NCBI GenBank assembly: GCA_963785155.1
Contig: CAWAUB010000006.1
Coordinates: 372,001-436,000 of the forward strand
Source of the DNA: DASUSH01 sp963785155
GTDB taxonomy: Bacteria; Actinomycetota; Thermoleophilia; Solirubrobacterales; 70-9
Reading direction: 5' to 3'
Length of the DNA: 64,000 bases
Shown here: piece after piece, positions 23,580 to 29,955 of the stretch
Position numbering within the stretch: position 1 is the first letter of the stretch
Layout of the letters: the number at the start of each line of letters is the position of its first letter
Translations under genes and position numbers: made by a program
Notes under the pieces: generated by a model
Seen by the model: only the letters and a program-made list of their open reading frames with translations
Databases searched by the model: none
Told to the model about the DNA's origin: nothing

Positions 23580-24554
23580 TCAGAACTTGACCTTCTGGCA
23601 GTTCTTGGCTATCTCGTCCTTCTTGTCCGCCTTCACCTTGTTCTTCTTGCCGCCGCCGCAGTCGATCGCGTCGACCTCGCCGTCCTTGGCGTCAACCTCG
23701 TCGTTGGCGCCGCCGGCGTTGATCGAGTCAGGGCCCTTCGTGCCCTTGATCTTGTCGGGCTGCGAGCTGCCGCCGATGATCGACCCGGCGCTCTTCGGGC
23801 AGTCCGAGAGCTTGCCGGCCGCGCAGATCTGGTGCGCATCGGAGATCGCACCCGTCCGGGTCGCCGTCAGCGTCTGGTTGGCGACGGTGAGCTCGATCGT
23901 GGTCGTGCCGTCGGCGCCGGTCGGCGCGCTCGCGCCGGTGACGCTGACGCCCGCGGCGGGAACGTGGGTCCCGGTCGAGTCGTACTCGAACACCTGCACC
24001 TGGGTGGGCGTCCCGAGCTCGACCCGCTCCGGCGCGTCGAGCAGGAGCTCGGGCGGCGGCGCGTCGGCGAAATCGGGATCGAGGTACCAGGTGACGGCGT
24101 TGTTCTTCTTCACCGGGCCCTCACCGCCGACCTGCGACTCGACGTGGTCCACCTTGAGCAGCCAGAAACCGGTCTCGGGGGCAACCTCGCCGCCGATTCC
24201 GCAGACGCCGAGCCCGAAGTCGAAGGCATCGGTGACCGAAACCGGCTTCAGGTCCTTGTCGCCTGCCGAAGCGCCGTCAATCACTGCGCCCAGGGCGGTC
24301 GGTCCGTCGATGTCCACCGTGCCGCCGCTGCCGGCGGTGTCGCCGCCGAAGCAGGTGGCCTTCTTGTCGGTCTTGATCGAGACGCTGTCGGTGTATTGGG
24401 TGTAGTCGCCGAGCACGGCGCCCGACGAATCGACCACGGTCAGGTCGACCGGAACGCTCTTCGCGACCGCGGCCGCGGCGAACGTGAGTGAGATTGCGGC
24501 GGCAACGGTGAGCATGAGCGCTCCACGCAGCGACCGTGAGATTGGGATAGGCAT
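23580..24554 (-). CDS. Exported DUF4430-like protein with Gly/Asp-rich C-terminus
   Basis: 324 aa, first gene after the cobalamin riboswitch. A classical signal peptide (RGALMLTVAAAISLTFAAAAVAKS) is followed by a beta-rich region with KKATCFGGDTAGSGG and FWLLKVDHVESQVGGEGPVKK, then AVTWYLDPDF, reminiscent of the DUF4430 pattern seen in the next gene. An Ig/Big-1-like segment (VQVFEYDSTGTHVPAAGVSVTG) precedes a tail with GPDSINAGGANDEVDAKDGEVDAIDCGGG, similar to RTX/hemolysin-type Ca-binding repeats. The ATG at 24554 is chosen because GAGGAAAGG lies about nine bases upstream; a GTG at 24563 would sit too close to it. Confidence 0.75.
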   Translation of the reverse strand: MPIPISRSLRGALMLTVAAAISLTFAAAAVAKSVPVDLTVVDSSGAVLGDYTQYTDSVSIKTDKKATCFGGDTAGSGGTVDIDGPTALGAVIDGASAGDKDLKPVSVTDAFDFGLGVCGIGGEVAPETGFWLLKVDHVESQVGGEGPVKKNNAVTWYLDPDFADAPPPELLLDAPERVELGTPTQVQVFEYDSTGTHVPAAGVSVTGASAPTGADGTTTIELTVANQTLTATRTGAISDAHQICAAGKLSDCPKSAGSIIGGSSQPDKIKGTKGPDSINAGGANDEVDAKDGEVDAIDCGGGKKNKVKADKKDEIAKNCQKVKF

Positions 24555-24584
24555 ATGAGCCACCCTTTCCTCGAGGGTTGAATG

Positions 24585-24750
24585 GGCTGGCCGGGGACAG
24601 GTCTCCTGGCTTCCGGGAACGTGCGCCGCGCCTTCCCAGGAGCGCGTAGCGCTCCAAGTGGCTGGCCCTATGCCTTGCGGCGTCGCCTACCCGGTCACAG
24701 TGGCGGGACCGCGCCGGTTTCACACCGGACTTCCCTTGACCACCGGCCTA
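24585..24750 (-). ncRNA. Cobalamin riboswitch
   Basis: The minus strand contains the B12 box AGCCAGGAGACCTGT (complement of 24597-24612) and the upstream core blocks: GGGAAGTCCGGTGTGAAACC around 24717-24736 and CCCGCCACTGTGACCGG around 24692-24708, plus GGGAAGG-type sequence near 24632. Order and spacing match the adenosyl/cobalamin aptamer. It ends about 30 bases before the ATG of the first exported protein, so it can act on that leader, repressing the operon when B12 is abundant. Confidence 0.92.
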
Positions 24751-24805
24751 TGAACTGGCGCGAGTCTACCGGCCCCCGCGCGGAGTACCCCTCATGGGGT
24801 AACTC

Positions 24806-25195
24806 TCAGTCGTTCTTGCGCTTCTCGACGAGCTCGCTGAGCGACGCGACCACTTCCGGCATCGACTTCTTCATGCGCGAGAGCTCCCAGTGCTCGATCT
24901 TGATCACGCGCATCGTCGAGGTCGCGGTGATCGTCGCCGAGCGCTGCGACTTCTCGAGCAGGCCCTCCTCGCCGATCACGTCGCCGGGGCCGACCTCGGC
25001 GATCTTCTCGCCGTCGCGGGTGACCTCGGCGGTTCCCTCCTCGATCACGTAAAAGTCGTTCGAGAAGCCGCCCTCGCGCATCACCGCAACGCCTTCGGCG
25101 AATTCGTCGACCTTCGTGAATGGGGCGATCTTCTTCAGGCTCTCCTCGGGCACGTCCGCGAAGAGCGGCACTCGCTTCAGCTGGCTGACGTCCAC
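24806..25195 (-). CDS. Cyclic nucleotide-binding domain protein (no DNA-binding domain)
   Basis: 129-aa single cNMP-binding (CAP-like) domain. Segments LKRVPLFADVPEESLKKIAPF, FSNDFYVIEEGTAEVTRDGEKIAEVGPGDVIGE and EEGLLEKSQRSATITATSTMRVIKI follow the family's beta-roll and phosphate-binding cassette. The usual R-T-A cassette core (GE-x5-R-x-A-T) is present as GEEGLLEKSQRSATI. No helix-turn-helix is present, so this would be a sensor/regulatory subunit and not a Crp-type regulator. Start is a GTG at 25195; longer in-frame sequence to 25573 is non-conserved. Lies upstream of the B12 riboswitch; a link is not obvious. Confidence 0.8.
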   Translation of the reverse strand: MDVSQLKRVPLFADVPEESLKKIAPFTKVDEFAEGVAVMREGGFSNDFYVIEEGTAEVTRDGEKIAEVGPGDVIGEEGLLEKSQRSATITATSTMRVIKIEHWELSRMKKSMPEVVASLSELVEKRKND

Positions 25196-25309
25196 TGGGC
25201 AGTTTTCTCCTTCGAGATCGGTTCGCTTTAGGCGCGACGAATCTAACCGAAATCGGGGGACGACCCCTGCAGACCCCTCCCCACGAGCCAGGCGATTGGT
25301 CCCAGAAAA

Positions 25310-25341
25310 GCAACGAGCCCGAGAAAACTCGGGCCCGTTGC
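25310..25341. terminator. Strong hairpin with AAAA tetraloop in the divergent intergenic region
   Basis: Arms GCAACGAGCCCGAG (25310-25323) and CTCGGGCCCGTTGC (25328-25341) pair over 14 positions with one mismatch, closed by an AAAA loop. There is no T tract, so it is not a canonical intrinsic terminator; it could be a Rho-independent attenuator-like or processing structure in the leader of either divergent gene. It sits 115 bp upstream of the cNMP gene and 160 bp upstream of the sensor kinase. Rest of this 305-bp gap holds nothing I can identify. Confidence 0.5.
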
Positions 25342-25500
25342 GGGTACAGGGGGGAGCGGGGTTTGCTCCGTCACCCAATGTACCCCACTCGCGCCGCCAT
25401 AAACATCGGCCCGGAATAAATATTTCCGAGCGGCATATTCGAACCCCTTCCACCCCGTAGCTATGCGAAGATCGGAACCCTGAGCACTCGAGCGTCAAGG

Positions 25501-27177
25501 ATGGCACTGGTGTTCGCGACGGGACTCCTCGTGGCCGCGATGGTGTTCTTCGCGATTCAGCTGGCCGACTCACAGGCCGACTCCAAATCGGAGATCGAGC
25601 AACGCTTTCGCGAGCGCCCCGAGATCACGGCCTCCCTGACCGAGTCCCTGTTCGCGGCGACGACGACGTCCGCCGGGGACGAGCTCGAGGCGCAGTTCAG
25701 CGGCGACGTGACCGACGCCGACATGACCGCGGTCGCCAAGGAGGACAACAACGTCTTCTCGGCCCTCTACGACGACCAGGGCGAGCTGATCGCGCTTTCC
25801 GAGAACGCCACGCCCGAGGCCATCGAGGAGCTGGAATCGGATCCCCCCTACGTACAGGGCGTGCTGGAAGGACAGCCGATCGCGATCTCCGACATCCTCG
25901 ATCTGGGCGAGGGGGCCGAGGGCGTCACCGCCTTCGCCCAGGGGATCGACACCGACTCGGGTGAGCGGGTGCTGGTCAACGGACTGCCACCGCTCCTGCT
26001 GGCGACCTTCCTCGGCCAATACCTTGCCGAGGTCCCGACCGTCGAGGGCGGCGAATCGTTCATTCTCGATTCGATCAACGCGGTCGTGGCCAGCTCGAGC
26101 ATGGACGTCGCCCCCGGCGACCCCGTCGACGTCCCTGGCCTCGACGAGGCCCTCATGAACGGCGATTACGGCGCCTTCGGCGACGACCAGTACTTCGCAT
26201 CGACCCCGGTCGAGAACTCCGAGTGGAAGGTGGTCTCTACCGCCCCCGAGAGCACGCTGTTCGAGCCCGTCAGCGGCTGGAACAAGTGGACCCCGTGGCT
26301 GATCTTCACCGCATTTGCTCTTGCAGGACTCGCCGCGCTGGGCCTGCTGCGCCGTGTCTCGAAGAGCGCAGGCGAGCTCGCCGAAGCACACGAGCAACTG
26401 GAGGTGACCAACCGAGCCCTGGAGCGACGGGCGAAAGAGCTCGAGCAGTCGAACGCCGAGCTCGACCAGTTCGCCTCGATCGCCTCGCACGACCTGCAGG
26501 AGCCGCTGCGGAAAGTCCAGATGTTCTCCGAGAAGGTCGCCGAGTCCGAGTCGGACACCCTCTCCGAGAAGGGGCAGGATTACCTGCGTCGCTCGAGCGA
26601 CGCGGCCGGCCGGATGCAGCAGCTGATCCAGGATCTGTTGGACTTCTCGCGGGTCGCCACGCGCGCCCGCCCGCCGGTCGAGACCGACCTCGGCGAGCTC
26701 ACCCGGGAGGTCGTCTCCGACCTCGAGGGACCGATCGAGGAGGCCGAGGCGACAATCGAGGTCGGTGACCTGCCGACGGTACGGGTCGACCGACCGCAGA
26801 TCCGCCAGCTGCTTCAGAACCTGATCTCGAACGCGATCAAGTTCCGCCGCGAGGGCGTGCCGCCAGAGGTCCGCGTGGAGGGCTCGCAACGCGGCCGCTT
26901 CGTCGAGGTGTCCGTCGCCGACAACGGGATCGGCATCGACCCGCAGTATTCGAGCCGGATCTTCCGGGTCTTCGAGCGGCTGCACGGGCGCGGCGAGTAC
27001 CCCGGCACCGGAATCGGCCTGGCGCTGGCGCGAAAGATCGCCGAACGGCACGGCGGCACGATGTCGGTCGACAGCTCACCCGGCAACGGATCGACCTTCA
27101 CGTTTACTCTTCTCGACGACGAGGAAACTGAGTCTGTAGCCACACCGGCTACGGACCAGCGGGAGGAAGAGTCATGA
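25501..27177 (+). CDS. Membrane-bound sensor histidine kinase
   Basis: 558 aa. A first membrane helix (LVFATGLLVAAMVFFAIQL, residues 4-22), an extracytoplasmic sensor domain (about 25-258) with Cache-like composition, a second helix (WLIFTAFALAGLAALGLL) and a coiled-coil signal helix (AHEQLEVTNRALERRAKELEQ). HisKA carries the H-box ASHDLQEPLRKV with the phospho-acceptor His, and HATPase_c has QNLISNAIKFR (N), VADNGIGID (G1), RVFERLH (F) and GTGIGLALARKI (G2). The H-box type resembles phytochrome-like kinases that pair with single-domain receivers, which fits the next gene (overlap ATGA). Confidence 0.9.
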   Translation: MALVFATGLLVAAMVFFAIQLADSQADSKSEIEQRFRERPEITASLTESLFAATTTSAGDELEAQFSGDVTDADMTAVAKEDNNVFSALYDDQGELIALSENATPEAIEELESDPPYVQGVLEGQPIAISDILDLGEGAEGVTAFAQGIDTDSGERVLVNGLPPLLLATFLGQYLAEVPTVEGGESFILDSINAVVASSSMDVAPGDPVDVPGLDEALMNGDYGAFGDDQYFASTPVENSEWKVVSTAPESTLFEPVSGWNKWTPWLIFTAFALAGLAALGLLRRVSKSAGELAEAHEQLEVTNRALERRAKELEQSNAELDQFASIASHDLQEPLRKVQMFSEKVAESESDTLSEKGQDYLRRSSDAAGRMQQLIQDLLDFSRVATRARPPVETDLGELTREVVSDLEGPIEEAEATIEVGDLPTVRVDRPQIRQLLQNLISNAIKFRREGVPPEVRVEGSQRGRFVEVSVADNGIGIDPQYSSRIFRVFERLHGRGEYPGTGIGLALARKIAERHGGTMSVDSSPGNGSTFTFTLLDDEETESVATPATDQREEES

Positions 27178-27659
27178 CGAACCAGCCAGGGAACGGCAAG
27201 ACGGTCACGATCCTGATCGCCGACGACGACGAGGAGGACCGGATTCTCACGGAGGAGGCGCTGATCGGCGGCCACCTCGCGAACGACCTCCGCTTCGTCA
27301 ATGACGGACAGGAACTGCTCGACTACCTGCGCAGCGAAGGTGAGTATGCGAACGGGAAGACGGCGCCAAGGCCGGGGATCATCCTCCTCGACCTGAATAT
27401 GCCGAAGGTGGACGGCCGGGAGGCCCTTGCGGTTCTCAAGGCCGATCCCGACCTGAAGGAGATCCCCGTCGTCGTGCTGACAACGTCGAGAGCGGAGGAG
27501 GACGTCCGCCAGACGTACGAGCTGGGCGGCAACTCCTTCATCACCAAGCCGGTCACGTTCGCCGGCCTGGTGGAAGCGCTCCGAGCCTTTTCTCGGTACT
27601 GGTTCGAGCTCGTCGAGCTCCCGGTTAGGGCCGGTGGAGGCGAGGTTGGTCGCCACTGA
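27174..27659 (+). CDS. Single-domain response regulator (Rcp1-like receiver)
   Basis: 161-aa stand-alone receiver. Acidic pocket in TILIADDDEEDR, phospho-acceptor Asp in GIILLDLNMPKVDG, the conserved T in VVVLTTSRAEEDV and the K in SFITKPVTFAGL. The LNMPKVDG-type acceptor block and the REDI-like insertion before it are typical of Rcp1 receivers of phytochrome-family kinases. It overlaps the upstream kinase gene by four bases and the downstream GGDEF/EAL gene by 26 bases, so it is very likely the phosphorelay link between them. Confidence 0.9.
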   Translation: MTNQPGNGKTVTILIADDDEEDRILTEEALIGGHLANDLRFVNDGQELLDYLRSEGEYANGKTAPRPGIILLDLNMPKVDGREALAVLKADPDLKEIPVVVLTTSRAEEDVRQTYELGGNSFITKPVTFAGLVEALRAFSRYWFELVELPVRAGGGEVGRH

Positions 27660-29751
27660 GCTGATCCGGGTCCTGATCGTCGAGGACGACGAAGACGACT
27701 TCGTCATCGCCCGCGATCTGCTCGTAGAACAGGAACACGCCCGCTTCGAGGTCGCCTGGGCCTCGAGCGGCCCCGAAGCACAGAGGATGATCGCCGAGGG
27801 GGATTTCGACATCTTCCTGATCGACCATCGACTCGGCGCGGTCACCGGCCTCGACCTCGTCCGCCACTCGTTCGGAGGCGAGCCCAGGGCGCCGGTGGTG
27901 ATGCTCACCGGCACAGCCGACTACGAGGTCGACCTCGAGGCGACGATGCTCGGCGTCACCGATTTCCTGACCAAGGACCGGCTCGACGGCGAGACGCTGG
28001 AGCGATCGATCCGCTACGCGGTCCGCCACCACGCCGTCCTCGCCGAGCTCCGCGAAAGCCAGGATCGATTTGAGCTCGCGGTAAGAGGCGCCAACGACGG
28101 GATCTGGGATTGGGACCTGGCCACCGACCAGATCTACTACGGGCCCCGCTGGAAGTCGATACTCGGCCACGCCGAAGACGGGATCGGGAACTCCACCGAC
28201 GAATGGTTCAGCCGCGTCCACCCGCAGGATCTCGAACGGGTTCAGGCCGCGATCAAGGCACACCGGGATGGGCTCACCCCGCACCTGGAAAGCGAACACC
28301 GGATGCGCCACGCCGAAGGTGGCTACCGCTGGGTCTTCGCCCGAGGCGTCGCCGTTCGCAACCCGGACGGCGCCGCCACGCGGATCGCCGGCTCGATGTC
28401 CGACATCACCGATCGCAAGGCGGCGGAGGAACAGCTCCTCCACGACGCCCGCCACGACACGCTCACCGGGCTGCCGAACCGGGCGATGTTCCTTGACCAC
28501 CTCGAGCTGTCCCTGTCGCGGGCGAAGCGCAACCCGGAATACCGCTGCGCCGTCCTCTTCCTCGACCTGAACCGCTTCAAGCTGATCAACGACGCGTTCA
28601 GCCACGCGGTCGGCGATCAGCTCCTGGTCGCGCTGGCCGGCCGCCTGAACTCCGCGCTGCGCCCCGGCGACACGGTCGCGAGGCTCGGCGGCGACGAGTT
28701 CACGATCCTGCTCCACGACATCGAATCGACCGAGGCCGCCGTGGAGGTCGCGCAGCGGATCCAGGCGGTCCTCTCGGAGCCGTTCCAGACGAAGGGGCGC
28801 GACCTGATCGTCACCAGCAGCATCGGGATTGCGATCAGCGAGCCGGGCAGCCTCGCCACCGAGCTGATGGGCGATGCGGATATCGCCATGTACGACGCGA
28901 AACGCGAGTCGGACGACGACGTCGCGGTCTTCACCGTCAGCATGCGGCGCCGCGTCGTCGGCCAGCTGCGGCTCGAGTCAGAGCTGCGGACGGCGATCGA
29001 CCAGCAGCAACTGCGGGTCTTCTACCAGCCGATCGTCGAGATCGCCAACGGCCAGATCGTTGGGTTCGAGGCCCTTGCGCGCTGGCCCGAAGACGCCGAG
29101 CGTGAGATCTCCCCGGTCGAGTTCATCCCGATCGCGGAGGAGACCGGGCTGATCCGCCCGCTCGGGCGGCTGGTGATGAACGAGGCCTGCGGGCAGCTGA
29201 GCCGCTGGCGCGACCGCGGGCTGGTCGAGAAGAACGTGACGATGAGCGTGAACGTCTCCGCCCGTCAGCTCAGCGAGCCCGACCTGGTCGCCGACGTGAT
29301 CGCCGCGGCACAGAAGAGCGGCCTGCCGACCGAAGCACTGCGGCTCGAGCTGACCGAGGGCACGATCATGCGCGACCCCGAGCGCCTGCCGGCGATCCTC
29401 TCCGAGCTCGAGGTGCTGGGCGTGCGCGCGCACATCGACGACTTCGGCACGGGCTACTCGTCGTTCACCTTCCTGCGCCGCTTCGGCGGCAACACGCTGA
29501 AGATCGACCGCTCGTTCATCGCCTCGATGCGGACGGATGACGCGAGCGCCGAGATCGTGCGCACGATCATCGAGCTCGCACGGAACCTCGATCTCGACGT
29601 GATCGCCGAGGGCGTCGAGACGGAGGAGGAGCTGAGCGTGCTGGCCGAGGTCGGGGGCGTCTACGCGCAGGGCTTCCTGTTCGCGCGACCTCTCGATCGT
29701 GTTGGAGTCGAGGAGCTGCTCGCGAGCTGGGACCCTCCCAAGCCGGCCTAG
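27634..29751 (+). CDS. REC-PAS-GGDEF-EAL cyclic-di-GMP enzyme
   Basis: 705 aa with four domains. Receiver (about 8-125; acceptor in IFLIDHRLGAVTGLD, K in FLTKDRLD), PAS/PAC (about 140-265; WDWDLATDQIYYGPRW, ending MSDITDRKAAEEQ), GGDEF (about 270-440) with an intact active site RLGGDEFTIL, and EAL (about 445-700) with FEALARW, IDDFGTGYSS and IAEGVETEEE. All catalytic signatures are present, so both diguanylate cyclase and phosphodiesterase activity are possible. It is the output of the kinase-receiver pair just upstream and would set c-di-GMP level, perhaps affecting the pilus encoded 15 kb away. Confidence 0.92.
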   Translation: MEARLVATELIRVLIVEDDEDDFVIARDLLVEQEHARFEVAWASSGPEAQRMIAEGDFDIFLIDHRLGAVTGLDLVRHSFGGEPRAPVVMLTGTADYEVDLEATMLGVTDFLTKDRLDGETLERSIRYAVRHHAVLAELRESQDRFELAVRGANDGIWDWDLATDQIYYGPRWKSILGHAEDGIGNSTDEWFSRVHPQDLERVQAAIKAHRDGLTPHLESEHRMRHAEGGYRWVFARGVAVRNPDGAATRIAGSMSDITDRKAAEEQLLHDARHDTLTGLPNRAMFLDHLELSLSRAKRNPEYRCAVLFLDLNRFKLINDAFSHAVGDQLLVALAGRLNSALRPGDTVARLGGDEFTILLHDIESTEAAVEVAQRIQAVLSEPFQTKGRDLIVTSSIGIAISEPGSLATELMGDADIAMYDAKRESDDDVAVFTVSMRRRVVGQLRLESELRTAIDQQQLRVFYQPIVEIANGQIVGFEALARWPEDAEREISPVEFIPIAEETGLIRPLGRLVMNEACGQLSRWRDRGLVEKNVTMSVNVSARQLSEPDLVADVIAAAQKSGLPTEALRLELTEGTIMRDPERLPAILSELEVLGVRAHIDDFGTGYSSFTFLRRFGGNTLKIDRSFIASMRTDDASAEIVRTIIELARNLDLDVIAEGVETEEELSVLAEVGGVYAQGFLFARPLDRVGVEELLASWDPPKPA

Positions 29752-29901
29752 TTAGCGCCGCTTGCGCTTCGACCCGGCGCTGTTCCCCATCGGAAAGAAG
29801 ACGTCGCCGACCACGAACTTCCCGCTGGCCTCATTCAGGACGAGGTCGTTCTTTTCGTCAAGAACGTTCTCGCGCAGGCCGATTCCCTTCGCCCCATGCA
29901 C
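29752..29901 (-). CDS. Small basic-tailed protein of unknown function
   Basis: A 49-residue minus-strand frame from a GTG at 29901 to a TAA at 29752-29754. The translation starts VHGAKGIGLRENVLDEKNDL, contains GKFVVGDVFFPMGN and ends in SKRKRR. No Shine-Dalgarno is evident, but the composition (DEKND, VVGDVFF) is protein-like, unlike the Arg/Pro/Ala-rich products of the other frames. It lies one base after the GGDEF/EAL stop, in convergent orientation. It could also be a fragment of a longer lost gene. Confidence 0.35.
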   Translation of the reverse strand: MHGAKGIGLRENVLDEKNDLVLNEASGKFVVGDVFFPMGNSAGSKRKRR

Positions 29902-29955
29902 CATGCGGGAAATCTACCGGGCGTCCCGGGTGCCCACAAAGGGGGGCTACCCGGC

